Assembly: GCA_004151065.3 (NCBI GenBank)
Contig: NWUY0300006732.1
Location: 50,869 to 72,164 of the forward strand
DNA: 21,296 nucleotides
From: Larix sibirica
Lineage: Eukaryota; Streptophyta; Pinopsida; Pinales; Pinaceae
Direction: 5' to 3'
How positions within the stretch are numbered: position 1 is the first letter of the stretch; each line of letters starts with the position of its first letter. Below, one piece after another: positions 1 through 11,022 of the stretch. The translations under genes were made by a program, and so were the position numbers. Under the pieces are notes generated by a model that made no database searches, was not told the DNA's origin, and saw only the letters and a list, made by a program, of their open reading frames with translations.

Positions 1-298
1 GAATCCACTAAGTGCAATTTAGTTACTCTATATATCCCTTTATAATAGACATTGAGAAAGTAACAATCTAAAATGTAGACATTGGAATGAAAGTGAAAAA
101 ACCTCAATGGATTAATAACTCCACTATCGATCATGCATTAACTCCACTATACATCATACATTATATACTTGACATGCCAAAAACCATACAAAAGGCTTGT
201 GTTTAATATGTGGCATTGCTGCTTAAGTGATCATTCTTAGAGCATAAAAAGAAATTTTGTAACAATAAATCCCTCACATCCACTTGTCTTTCATCAAG
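1..298. other. AT-rich spacer, nothing recognised
   Basis: No coding stretch, RNA gene or TE signature was recognised here on either strand. The sequence is AT-rich with many stops in all frames. Confidence 0.5.
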
Positions 299-364
299 TA
301 TATGTTATATTTAACACTTCCCATTCATGATATATGTTATATTTAACACTTCCCATTCATGATA
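299..364. repeat. Perfect 32-bp tandem duplication
   Basis: Two identical head-to-tail copies of a 32-bp unit lie at 301-332 and 333-364, and the two bases before each copy also match (ta). The unit begins tatgttatatttaacac and ends cattcatgata. The absence of any mismatch between copies suggests a recent local duplication. It lies in non-coding spacer and no function is implied. Confidence 0.93.
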
Positions 365-1680
365 CTTGCCATGAACCTTTTACATCTCCTAAGAGAATCT
401 ACATCCAGGCCATAACAACAAATGCTCCACCAAAAGCTCAAGGTTTCATGCTTTGTCATGAGTTGTAAACTAACAATAACCCAGCTTAAAGATGGAATCA
501 ATAAAGTGCCAAGAGGAACCACATTCCTCTAAGCCCTATCAATCCCAATGTTTTGCATCTCATTTTTTGGTTTGGAATGATTCCTTAGGATTCAAAAATA
601 TTGGGATTGGCACATCGAGGAACATGATTACTTGTGACACTTTATTGATTCTATTTTTATTATGGATTAATGCCACTTGGCTAGCCTTTGACATTTAACG
701 ATTCCATTTTTTTTTTTCTTTTATATTATCAAGAGTATTAATGCATGCTCATTATTTATTAGTCTATGTTGTAGGCATGTAACTATCTGTTACATTCTTT
801 TATATTAATAGACATTTATGTAGAAAATTAAAATTTTAGAATTTTGTTTTGCATCAAGTTTATTTGTAATTTTAATATATATATATATAATTTGGACGAT
901 TGGATTATAATGAAATGACAGGTTTTATCATTTAACTTCTAGATAAATATTAAATATTTGATGTTAAAAATAAAATAAAATAAATACAATAGTTTACGTT
1001 ATATGTAATAAAAATCATCAGTTTGATTGGATGGTTGGTAGTCTTTTTTGTCTTTTCACGAGACAATACTTATGTGTATAATTTTCTATTTTTCATGAGT
1101 GAACCTTTTTGTGATTCTTCTGTTGCTTTCCAACTGTGTCCAAGTATGTGATTAATGAATATGATGTGATTACCACGGTTTCCCCCTTGTCGTGGTTTTG
1201 GTGGAAGGAAATCATATGCTTTTACTTGTTCTACATTTTCATCTTTACTTTTTACTATGGTTTTGTCTAGTGGGAGAGAGGTGGTTTGTCAAGGATCCAT
1301 CTAGTGTGGGCCTTCGGCCTTAGTTCCCCCTTTAGACTAAACAATGTATCTCCTTGAATCAATGCGTCAAGTTTGGGGGCGATTTTAACCCTTGGGGGTG
1401 ATAGGGGTTATGAAGCAGAATCTATTGCCTTGTCTCTTTTATTGTGATTCCTGTTGAGTATTATTGTACAATTTCCACAAGAAGATCTATACTGAGTGAT
1501 TACAATAAGGAGGTGATATTCATTGACAAAAAATCCTTATTTAATTTGTTAATATATTGTTTAATTTAAATCTAGGATTGAAACCCTTTCAAAGGCATTT
1601 TTAACTCTTATTTTTTGTTGTGTGAAGGGTTTCATGGGCGATAAGTGATGGAGGAGGCTCGGGGCATTATAACCTAGGTA
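365..1680. other. AT-rich spacer with a short (AT)n tract
   Basis: No gene was recognised. A dinucleotide (AT)n run occurs at about 874-889. The 492-698 open frame of 68 codons has no recognisable domain and looks like chance. Around 1190-1440 the base composition becomes richer in G and C (for example the gggccttcggcc stretch near 1307), which could be a fragment of an old element, but no family could be assigned. Confidence 0.45.
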
Positions 1681-2790
1681 GAAGTTGTTATGGGAACCTC
1701 TTCAAAGACATACGCCATCAAGTTTGTTGCCACTTCCAACTCCAATTTCCTAATACCCCCTCAAAAATTTTCCCTTCAAAGAGAAGAAATAGAAGAAGAC
1801 CATTGCCACCCACGAAATGAAGGCAACAAGCCCAGTGATTGTGCAATGAGACTTGCCCCTGGCCACAGGGAGCTTATTCAGATTGCTCCGAGGCTAGAGA
1901 AGTTAAAGTACCTTTTTAATGAAAGGCCTCACAAAGAAGACAAAATGGGTGCAAAAATGGCAATGAGGGGCTTGGAGGGTTTGTATAGGTGGGAGGATTT
2001 GCTAGAGGAACCACGAGTAGGTATAAAAGGCCTAGCAATCATAGATATTGAAGGCTACTAGAGGATTGTGGATGGCAAGTTCATGGGTTGTCTCCTGGAT
2101 GTCCTTATTACAACATGATTTCCCTTTGAATGCCTTGAAAGTTGCAGATATTTTTCCCATGTTGGATCAAGATGGACATTCCAAAAGAATTGTTATGCAT
2201 TGCTTGGAAGTCTATGGGAACACAATAGTTGGGTCTGTCGAGGATGAGCAACATTGAATGAGCCAAGTCCGGTGACTGGATGAGAGGCTTGTATGCTTTC
2301 ACTATGCAAAGTAGCTCATGAGTGTTGGAAAATGGAAATTAGATGACTTCATGGAAGTGTGGATGCAAAATTTGCCTATTGGCAAGTTGGCACACATGGA
2401 AATTCTCAAGGGTGAAGCTTTGATGGATAAGTTCGGTGTAGATATGTGGATTCATCATTAGTGTCTCATCCATGCCTACCATTCTTGCATAGTGTTTTGT
2501 TTCCTTGTATATATAAATCCCCAAGTGGTAGTGGCAAGATTTGGAGCCCTAAGGGCTGCATTTTCGATACCATTATTTTTAGATGAAAGGATCTACTAGT
2601 GAAACCAAACCTCCTTTGCATTGTAGCATGTTTGTATACTTCCCTTACAATGTATGCATGTTAACATTGATCTACAACTGCTAACTCTATAATTAGCAAA
2701 GTTACGTAATTGGATCTTATAGGGATTTGCAGGTACCGGGGCTTTTTGTTGAAGGTTTACAGGTATACAAGAAAATCCCAACCAACTACA
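1681..2790 (+). pseudogene. DCC1: Decayed copy of the sister-chromatid cohesion gene DCC1 (DSCC1)
   Basis: DCC1, with CTF18 and CTF8, forms the alternative RFC clamp loader that acts on PCNA at replication forks and supports sister chromatid cohesion in the nucleus. The match rests on recalled plant DCC1 features in the correct order: SKTYAIKFV and FLIPP (about 1705-1765), a block with LAPGHRELIQIAPRLEKLK (about 1852-1910), GLYRWEDLLEEP (about 1978-2013), DIEGY-stop-RIVDGKF (about 2047-2082), FPLNALKVADIFPMLDQDG (about 2120-2176), CLEVYGNT, LDERLVCFHYAK (2276-2311), KWKLDDFMEVWM (about 2327-2362), ALMDKFGVDMWIHH (about 2417-2458), VSSMPT-like residues just after it, and a C-terminal block VPGLFVEGLQVYKK (about 2733-2774). 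It reads in frame 1 to about 2100, then frame 2, with the final block in a third frame. Stops occur at 2059 (at the Trp of a YWR motif), 2255, 2273, 2309 and 2459. The first ~60-70 residues are not recognisable. About 240 bp between 2461 and 2700 are longer than the ~90 bp expected and may be an insertion or intron remnant. Non-functional. Confidence 0.85.
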
Positions 2791-5068
2791 TATGCCTCTC
2801 CTATATTTAGTGCTAGATAAGACTTGTTGATATGCAAGGAATTTTTTAGAATGGTATGTTCCATTTCTAGTTACTTTGTATATGACATGATTTTTATAGA
2901 ATAAACTAGTGAGTATACCTTTATAATTAGATACCAATAATTTGTTTTTCCTTAATTGAGGACCACCGGGTCGAATTGAGAATACAAGTTAGGAAAGTGC
3001 ATTTGGATTGGTATTCATATTTGGGATATCCATTGTCATGCTTCAATCATTAAATATGTGTAGAATCAACAACTATAAAGTGAAATGTTACAAGTGTCAT
3101 CTTGCCTCTTATTTTATACACAAAGCATGAAAATATTTTGAAGTTAATCAATAATTTTAAGAGCTCAACAAACCTTATATTTCACATTCTTTTAATTTCT
3201 CTATTTGTAATGGGTGTATTTCAACTTTCTGATCTTAAGTGGTGCATCTAAATGTTCGTAGTTTATTATATCATAAAAGTGAAAAGCATGTTGCAGGTCT
3301 TGCCATTGCTGCCAACTGTTCGATTTTGTGGATGATGTGGGTGTCTTCGATGTGAAAATGAGTTTCACAGTTTGTAGAAAGTCATGTCATTTTACACACT
3401 CAAAAAATGTTGTTCAACCATATGCAGCTCTAACTAGAAATGCACTAAGAGTGCTCACAAATACAAAGATTCGGGATAAATCAGGAGTTGCTCAAATTGC
3501 ATCCCATATGATTTACATATTGATATGGCTTGTGTTGAAATTTACAAAGAAAAAATAACTTAGGATTAGTTTGAAGTGTATAGTTCAAGACCAAACAAAT
3601 TTATTGCCTTATTGGCAAGTTGTCGAGTTATAAAGTTGTTGCTTTGATGATGGGATGCCACTGAAAGTGTCTTTGTATTAGTGTCTTTGGTTGATTTCTA
3701 TTTCATTCATACTTTTTTCACTCAAATATTTGATGTTGGTTGAACAAAGGTTGCCTATAAACTTTTATTTTGGTTAAGCAAACTTTGTACAATTGTTTTC
3801 CTTGGCTCTGAAAGACTGTAGTCTTTTTGTCTCATTACTTTTCCTATTGGAGCAGGTGTTTTATGCATACTAATGCAAGCAACTCTAGTGAAAGTGGTAT
3901 CCTTACCAAAGAGTTCCTTCATCTACTAAGTAGTTGAGACTAAGGTTGAAACCTAATTGTGCATAAGTCAAATTCAACAACAATTCATACTTTACATTGA
4001 AATAGGAACTTGCAATATGAACATCAAGTTGTGCATTAGGTTCATCCATGTGCTCAGTTTGTTAGTTGGTCTATCGTGTAGAAAAATCTTACTTATCCCA
4101 TTAGCAAAACTATTGCCACACCTTTTTATTGAATCCAAATAATATGATTTCCAGAATCCAGAGTGTTCACTATGCTCATGTTACCATCCAAACTAGGCAA
4201 TGTGACATAGCATGGACACTTTGTGTTTTCTAGTGTAATTCAAATACCCACATTTTGAACATGATAGCAATTTTTCTTTTATAGAAACAATATTTTATAT
4301 TACACGTAGATAAAGGCATCGTTATGCCTTATATATTCCCAGAGGTAGATTTTTCACAAAAAAATTGGCAAAGCACACTGAAATCTTCTGTTAAATTGAC
4401 ATTTTTATGGATTTCCAAAATATATCCTGGTATAGTCACAGAAACCTCTTTAAGAATAACAAAATGAGGAAGCTAGATTACATTTCAATACATACAAAAT
4501 CCATAATTATTAGTAGACTAGAAAATACCAGGGCCTATAAGAGATTGGTGGTAGATTGAGACCAAATGCTTATCAACGTCATCATCTTTGTTGGTGTCAT
4601 CTCTATCCTATTTGGTGACAATGTTCACAATTTATACACCATGCAATTTTGGGTGATCCTTCAAGTTTGTCTTCTCAATTTTTAACATATGTGATATTTG
4701 TCTACACCTTATCCATATATTTTTCTAGAAATATTGGGGTGTTTTTAGCATGGCTTCCTCCTAAATTTGTTAAATGTTTGTTTTCATTGTCACAAACCTT
4801 TCATTAGCAGTGAGAATGGTTAAAAAGGTGAATTGGATTGTTTAACCCCACCACTTCTTCACAATATTCCTTAGATATATGCACAATGATTGGTCCATTG
4901 TACAATAGACAAGTAGAAAACATGTCAAAAGGAGCATAATGCATGAAGAGATAGATCCATGGCTTTAAACTTTATACTACCTTATCTTTATATGAGATTT
5001 GCATGAATTGAACTATATGACCTTTTACGAATATCAACACTATAGACTTGGTGATAGTTCTAATTTAC
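2791..5068. other. Spacer without a recognised gene
   Basis: Short open frames occur (for example 3328-3558 on +, 76 codons, and 3957-4142 on +), but none has a recognisable domain and stops flank them closely. The reverse strand of about 4750-5000 has a 50-codon open stretch, also unassigned. No tRNA, terminal repeat or LTR was recognised. The DNA is probably old, decayed repeat sequence. Confidence 0.45.
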
Positions 5069-5079
5069 AACACATAATT
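5069..5079. repeat. Left target-site duplication of the LINE (11 bp)
   Basis: The 11 bases aacacataatt immediately precede the inferred LINE 5' end and recur at 11277-11287 directly at the end of its A tail. The leading aa may belong to the tail, leaving at least 9 unambiguous bases. Target-site duplications of about this length are expected from target-primed reverse transcription. Confidence 0.75.
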
Positions 5080-5122
5080 GTTGGGTGCTCAATGGGGGTA
5101 ACAATTTCTCTGTGTCTTCTTT

Positions 5123-5209
5123 GACTAGGGATTCTTTGCATCTCAATGGAAGACTAGGGTTTCTCTGCATCTCAATGGTGGACTAGGGTTTCTTTGCTTC
5201 TCAATAGTG
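5123..5209 (+). repeat. Three 29-bp tandem repeats in the LINE 5' UTR
   Basis: Three head-to-tail units of exactly 29 bp (5123-5151, 5152-5180, 5181-5209) share the core gactagggtttctttgc followed by tctcaatgg, with a few substitutions each. They begin about 43 bp after the inferred LINE 5' end. A fourth, more diverged unit may lie just upstream (ctcaatgg near 5089). Repeated monomers near the 5' end can carry promoter activity in some LINEs; here that role is only inferred. Confidence 0.88.
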
Positions 5210-5695
5210 GAATAGGACATCCTAGAGTTGGTGGTTTATGGTTCCCATGAAGGGCAGACTAGATCGTTGCACATAAGTGGACTGGACTACGTCTTTTCCA
5301 CAAACTCGTTTCTCGAGACTGGACTATTTTTTGTCTTGCCTGGGATTACGTTTATTTCTTCATATCCAATGTTGGAGCCTAGTGCTTGGTTTTGTCATCT
5401 TTTCGTCGGGTTTATTTATTGGGATTGACATCATCTGCTATGTTGTGTGACGAGCAACCTTCCTACTTCCACGAGGTATAAGTATTTACACTAGCTTTTT
5501 TTACCTTTAGGACACATGGAATCTTCCAGTGTGGCTTGGGATTCTAACCCACAGTTCATTAATAAGTACACACTTTACGAGGAGGCTTTTCCTTCATACT
5601 CTGCCACCTTTTGTTCTTTGTTGCCTCTCCCTGGAAACGATTGTAAATCTGTACAGGTTCCTGATTTCTAGCGTTCTCTTGGTTCTTCAAAGTGC

Positions 5696-7376
5696 ATGGG
5701 ACTATACTATGACGAACCCTCATCTACCAAAGGACCGAACCTGTGAGCAACTCTATCTGCATCTGGTAGAAAGCGTAGAAGGCGTGTCAATAAGAAGTCG
5801 AAGGTTAACCTAGCTCTTGGTGAGGATGTCCCTATGTTTAAGGTTTTCTCGATGTTTGAAACAACGATTGTAGGCCGTTTTCGTGGAGGTAGCATGTCCC
5901 TCTCCACCTTTTAGACGTGGGTTGCTAACCAGTGGAGCTTCTTTGACTATCCCCCCCAATGCTTCGGGATTTCCAAGGGATGGTTGGGAGCCATTCTCAT
6001 AAGTTATGCGGATGTTAAGAGGATCCTAGAAGGCCACTGGTTCTAGGGGAAATCTCCCTTCAAAGTCAAAAGATGGATTTTGACTTTTGATGCTTGTAGG
6101 GAGAAAACTTATTCCAATCCAACATGGGTGAAGCTACCGCGTTTACCACCTGAGCTATGGAGTCTGGATATTCTTTCTCTTATTGGTTAGTCTTTGGGAG
6201 ACTTCCTACTTGCAGACGATAATTATGAGGTTACGGGACATGGTAGTTGCAAAGATTCTTGTGGACCTCGACATCAAGGATGGCCTACCGGAAAAAATCA
6301 ATATCTCCAAATGTCCTTACACTATTTATCAGGATCTTGACTACATTGGGCTGTCGTTCCGCTGCAATTGGTGCCATGTCTATGGCCGCCTAGTCCAGGA
6401 GTGCTTGATGCCTTTTGTGCGCAATTATTGGCGATACAGGAAGGGCTCGCTTCCAGACTTGGACGAGTCACTGGACCCAACTCATCGCTTTAAACTTCAC
6501 CACTTAAGAGATAAGGCGGTATCAAAGCTTCAATCCCACTTGGAGACAAACTTCCATCCTAGTCTGTAATTCCACACGGTTTCTCCTTCCTACTCAGTTG
6601 ACAAAGCTTCTCTTCAGAAGGTTCCAAGGAACTACATAATACAACAGGCTGCTCCTTCTTTGTACGACCTGGCGTTGGTATAAAATAGCTCGATTTTTCT
6701 TCCATCTACCATGGATAATATTATTGCTTCCGAAGTCGACTAGATGGATTCAGCTGAAGGTGCTTTGGAACCAGTGTAGTGGATGGATGTTTCACCCGTT
6801 CCTGAACCTTCCATTACGGGTAAGTCAGCCTTTGGCATACTGGTTCCTGTGGTTCTCATGGATTTATATTTTTCCTCTTCCTTCAGTTTAACTCCCCCCA
6901 TTTATCTAGAAGGATCCCTTGTTTCCTTACCCGCCCATATAGTTGTTCAGACTACCCCATGTTTTCCCTCTCACTCCCTTTCATTGACCCCACTAGCTTC
7001 ACCCTCCCCTTTGACAGCCTCACCTCTGTCGACCCCTCTAGTGCCTGATGCCTTTTCACCTAACCCCCCTATGACTCATCCTACCTATATCCCAGACCGC
7101 AAGGTCTTATCATCCCAGCCAAAATCGTCTTCTAGGAAGGTCGTTACATTGCCTAGGTATCACTTTAAAACCAGATCGACATAGAAGAAGGGTGAGGCCT
7201 CTACAGTTGTTAAGGGGCTCTTCATTCTATCACAAGGTAGTCCTAACCGCATTCGGGTTCATAGTTTAATTATGGCATCAACCAGAGCCCAAGTTGTTCT
7301 TGATGTTAGAGTGGGAAGGAAAAGAACTATTAAGAGGGCCTTAGCACGCACCCCGAGAAACTGGTTCACTAATGTT
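5696..7376 (+). pseudogene. LINE ORF1 (nucleic-acid-binding gag-like protein), broken
   Basis: A plausible start is the ATG at 5696 (MGLYYDEPSSTKG). Frame 2 then gives a basic, NLS-like stretch (GRKRRRRVNKKSK, about 5774-5812). A DUF4283-like region follows (FDYPPQCFGISKGWLGAI, then WILTFDACREKTYSNPTWVK and LPRLPPELWSLDILSLIG, about 5942-6187), with stops at the TF-stop-TW, HWF-stop and IG-stop positions. A frameshift near 6230 moves to frame 0: VVAKILVDLDIKDGLPEKI, then a zinc knuckle at 6363-6404 (C-X2-C-X4-R-X4-C; Arg replaces the usual His). A Pro/Ser-rich tail (6783-7184) and a basic end (GRKRTIKRALARTPRN, about 7314-7361) run through further stops. In living elements this protein coats the LINE RNA. 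Its end runs directly into ORF2. Confidence 0.82.
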
Positions 7377-8060
7377 GTGTCTATCCCTGAATGTGAGGTG
7401 TTTGGGCTAAGCCCCTCAAAAAATGGCCCTGGAAATATTAGTTTCTTTGCACAACTCGGATGTCCTTCTACTTCAAGAGACTCTAGTTGTTGATGATTCT
7501 ATAGTTCATGATTCAAAGACCCTCCTTCCAGGTTGGGATTTCATTTATCTAGATGCGATTGGTAGGTCTGGTGGTGTTTTAAAAGGTTGGAAGGTTAAGA
7601 CTCTGAATATGGCATCTTGTTGGGGAATCTATACTGGACTTGGTATAGTCCTTCTTTCTAGAGATTTGGGCTTATCTTTTACTCTCCTTAACCTATGTGG
7701 TCCTCAGTTGCACAGAGAAGCCTATTGGGATAATTTGTTTGCAACAGGCTTTCACCGAGCACAAAAATTCATTATGCGCGGTGACCTAATTTTTTCTATT
7801 GGCAAGAGTGAGACTTGGGGATTATCGGCCCACAAGACCCACTATCTAAGTGTTTCTTCAGGAAATTGGAAACATAAGGCTTATTTGACCTCCCTCAAGT
7901 GGTGCTTAAACCTGCATGGAGGAACAAAAGAGTAGGTGATCATGTTGTCACAAAGAGATTGGACAGGTTTTTACTTAATGAAGGGATCTTGAATTCTGTC
8001 TCTATTGCTAAGCAATGGATTGGTACACTGGGGGCGATTCAGATCATTACCCTGTCTTTT
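7377..8060 (+). pseudogene. LINE ORF2, APE-like endonuclease domain (broken)
   Basis: This is the N-terminal part of ORF2, the endonuclease that nicks the target DNA. A degenerate first motif (SIPECEVFGLSPSK, 7380-7421, frame 0) stands where S-W-N-V-R-G-L-type residues are expected, so the catalytic Asn/Trp are gone. Frame 1 from 7423 keeps DVLLLQET (Glu at residue 19 of that frame), GRSGGVLKGW, LLNLCGP, and GDLIFSIGKSETWG near 7780, where Ile replaces the Asn of the usual GDLN. Frame 0 continues with RNKRVGDHVVTKRLDRFLL (from about 7920). Frame 2 holds the final GDSDHYPVFLEI with the SDH triplet intact (8039-8047). At least three frame changes are needed to read it through. The endonuclease would be inactive. 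Confidence 0.85.
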
Positions 8061-9600
8061 TGGAGATCAGAGGGGAATTTAGCAAGCCTCCTTCCCCTTT
8101 TAAATTTGATGCAACCTGGCTTAATGATGATGATTTCCATCTATTGGTTAAGTCCAACTTGACTCCATATGATCTTCTCTCATAGTGTTCAGTTGCTGTC
8201 CAATTTTTGAACAATCTTAAACGCTTGAAAGCTCGGACTGTTCCTTGGGTGCAACATTGTAAAAAATTCAGAGGTAAAGACATACTAGATCTTAAAGCCC
8301 AGTTTGATCATCTTTACTCCATTCCTGTTGACCTTATTGCATCAGATCATAAAGTCTAGATGATGGAACTAGAACAAAAAAAAAAGGAAGCTTATGCTTG
8401 ATGAGGAAGAGGGACTCCACCTAAAAAGTCGAGCTATCTTGCTCAATAATTGTGACATCAACTCCAAATATTTCAATAATTACATCAAGCATAGGGAACA
8501 CATCAATTCAATTTGGGATATTCAAGATGAATATGGAAAACTGGCCAAATGATTTAAGGACATAGCTAATGTGGCGGTGAGGTATTTCTCGAATCTCTAC
8601 AAGGAGAAATAAGGGACATCCATTGTTCCTATGCTTGAGACCATAACAATTTTACCATCTTTTATCTCGGAAGAGAAAAATGAAACACTCGGAGAATTTA
8701 TCACAAAAGAGGAGCTCACGGTTTCCATGAGCTCTATGCATAGGGACAAGAGCCCTGGGTCTAATGGATGGTCTATTGAATTTTATTTGGGAATGTTTGA
8801 GCTTATTGGCACAGATATCCTGAAAGTGGTTGAAGAATCCAGACATAAAGGGAGGGTTCTAGCAGCTTTTAATACCACCTTTATTAGCTTGATCCAGAAA
8901 ATAGATAAGGTGAAAATTATGGTATATCTACGTCCAATCTCTTTATGCAATTGTGTTTATAAGTTGATCGCAAAAGTCCTTACCAACATAATTAAGGGTA
9001 TCTTCTCAAAAGTTATTTTACTAGAGAAATTTGCATTCTTGGAAGGCCGACAAATTCATGATGCCATAGGCATTGCACAAGAAGTTTTGCTTTTGGAAAA
9101 TACCTCCTGCATTCTAGTGGTGGTTATAAAGGCAAACTTGTCAAAAGCATATGACAGAGTCAACTGGATTTATTTCAGACGAGTACTCACTCATATAGGT
9201 TTTGAGTTGCAGATGATCAATTGGATCCTCTCTTGTGTGCAATCTGTCAGTTTTGATGTTCTCATTAATGATTTGACCTCTAGTTTCTTTAGACCAGGTA
9301 GAGGGCTCATACAAGGCTTCCCACTAATGCCTTTACTTTTCCTTGGTCTCAGCAGGATCCTCACAAACGCTAGATCCAATGGAGTGCTCAAAGGCTTCAT
9401 TTTTGGAGGCTCAGTTTATATCACGCACCTCCTCTTTGTGGATGATATTTTGCTTTTCTCAAATGGCAGCAGAAGGGATATCAACAAGATCAAAGCTCTT
9501 CGTGCTCTTTTCTAACAAGCTACAGGTATGCAAAGCAACTCTCACAAGTCCTCTCTATAGTTCCTCAACATCCAAGCTCAGTCTTTCCTATGAACGTCTT
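8061..9600 (+). pseudogene. LINE ORF2, linker and reverse transcriptase domain
   Basis: The linker continues from the endonuclease (KFDATWLNDDDF, RTVPWVQHCKKFRGKD) with stops at about 8185, 8357 and 8399. The longest open stretch is 8631-9515 (294 codons). Its RT blocks are DKSPGSNGWSIEFY (residues 39-52), NTTFISLIQK (81-90), RPISLCNCVYKLIAKVL (101-117), FLEGRQIHDA (136-145), motif A KANLSKAYDRV (167-177), motif B GRGLIQGFPLMPLLF (223-237) and motif C FVDD (269-272; codons 9435-9446). In motif A the first catalytic Asp is Asn169 (KANLS instead of the usual KLDLS), while FVDD is retained. The frame is lost after 9515. A short remnant (CKATLTSPLYSS region) follows. Confidence 0.9.
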
Positions 9601-9639
9601 GGAGTGGATAAAATCTAGCTCGAAATTGACAAGGAATGT

Positions 9640-10260
9640 ATCGATAATGTGGAAGGCAATGGTAGCAACTTTTGACCTTATAGGTGACTGAATTATTTGG
9701 AAACCAGGAAATGGCATATCCATCAGGCTGGGATCCGATCCCTGGATAGGATGATCTCCTGCATATAGATTGCTTGTGGAAATGATCAATTCACTAATTA
9801 GGGGCTTCATTTTTCTATCTCACATACAGGATCCTCTCAAATCCTCCATGACCAAACAAGAGTGGCTTAATTCTGATTATCTGATTTGTGAATGATCACA
9901 AATAAAATTGGGATCGCTTTATTAAAGATTTAAAAAACAATCATTTCTACCTTGTTGATGATCCAGATCAATTTATTTGGGCCAAAATTGAGGTTGAAGG
10001 TTCCTATCTACCAAATATTGGCTATCAGCTGCTCAGGAAGGATGAAGATCGCAGTGCACCTTCCTGGTGGAACTTAGTGGTTTGGAAATTCAATTGTCCA
10101 TTAAAGAATAAACTTTTCTTGTGGCTCACTCTGGATGGAAAAATTCCTGTATGGAATCATATTAGGTGTTTTCTTTGCAACGTGCCCAAAAGATGTTCTC
10201 TTTGCAAGATGGGAGAGGATTCCATTGACCATTTTTATTTACTGCCCATACTTTACTGAT
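9640..10260 (+). pseudogene. LINE ORF2, post-RT region and zf-RVT-like module
   Basis: After the RT the reading frame is fragmented, but family-typical pieces remain. IIWKPGNGISIRLGSDPWIG (about 9690-9750) resembles the G-D/N-G-x-x-I/T-x-x-x-x-D-PW block downstream of plant LINE RTs. WAKIEVEGSYLPNIGYQL lies at about 9979-10032. A zf-RVT-like module follows: FNCPLKNKLFLWLTLDGKIP (about 10089-10148) and RCSLCKMGEDSIDHFYL (about 10191-10241). The C-x2-C and the His are present; the last Cys is displaced into another frame near 10246 (CPYF). This region is proposed in the family to bind zinc and help RNA handling. Confidence 0.8.
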
Positions 10261-11019
10261 ATGTGTCAATATGCTGCCAAGATCTCGGGTATCTACTTTA
10301 CATGAGAAGGAGCAAATTTCTCTAATGCATTCCAATCCTGGATGAATAATCCCGCTTTTTGATATTATAGAGCCCTTCCAGTGCTTATGATTTGGGGAGC
10401 TTGGCTCGCTCGGAACAAACTGATCTTTCAGGATATTTATATTCCACCACACTCCTATGTTGCAAAGAGCCTCTCCATCTTGGACCATTTTCCATAGTCC
10501 AACTCTATCAATCCTATGTGTATTTTCTCAAAGGATAATTGTGACAGGAATAAGCCATTTTGCTTCTTCGATGGTTTTTCGCAAGGACATCCCAGTACAG
10601 GTGGTGTTGGAGGTGTTCTACATATTTTTTATTATCATAGGTTCAATCTCTTTGCAAATATTGGATCAACTACAAACAATAGAGACGAATTGTTAGCGAC
10701 CTATAAAATCATCAAACTGGCTCTCATTCTTGGTGTGAGGGTCCTACAAGTTTTTGGGGACGCCTTGCTAGTCATTAATTGGATATCAGCAATAAATACT
10801 CCCAAGAATATTTATCTTAGGCCTCTCTATGATGAAATTTACAGAATCCTTGTACTCTTCGAAGATATATCTTTCCAACATATTTATAGGGAGAGGAAAT
10901 CAGAAGCAGATGTCCTATCGAAGCAATCTCTACAACTTCCTGTTGACTGCAACCAAGTTTGGGAGACAAACAAAGACTACATTAAGGAGTTTGATCTAGG
11001 GCCAAGGCTAGACAACTAA
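10261..11019 (+). pseudogene. LINE ORF2, connection and RNase H domain (best preserved part)
   Basis: The connection segment reads MIWGAWLARNKLIFQD (about 10388-10435) after stops at about 10303 and 10360. An uninterrupted 167-codon frame at 10516-11019 then holds an RNase H of the type found in plant L1 elements, which degrades RNA in RNA-DNA hybrids. All four acidic positions can be read in order: Asp19 (FFDG), Glu58 (NNRDEL), Asp82 (FGDALLVINW) and Asp132 (SEADVLSK). The frame ends at the stop after RLDN at 11020, which is probably the genuine end of ORF2. This domain is open and its active-site pattern is intact, while the endonuclease and RT are not. Confidence 0.9.
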
Positions 11020-11022
11020 CCA

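Noticed and set aside
1690-2061. Intact short gene of 123 codons starting at the ATG at 1690
   Set aside because: The homology starts before the ATG-initiated context expected for DCC1 and continues beyond the stop at 2059, which replaces the Trp of a conserved YWR. The open frame is therefore part of a pseudogene, not a complete gene.
2596-2937. 113-codon open frame on the minus strand
   Set aside because: It overlaps the plus-strand C-terminal block of the DCC1 pseudogene, which explains the sequence better. The reverse translation matches nothing I recognise.
3328-3558. 76-codon open frame on the plus strand
   Set aside because: No recognisable domain, no conserved-looking motif, and stops close on both sides in the same frame. 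The length is compatible with chance in AT-rich DNA.
5707-5907. Minus-strand open frame in the LINE ORF1 region
   Set aside because: It is antisense to the well-supported ORF1 N-terminal frame (basic stretch GRKRRRRVNKKSK).
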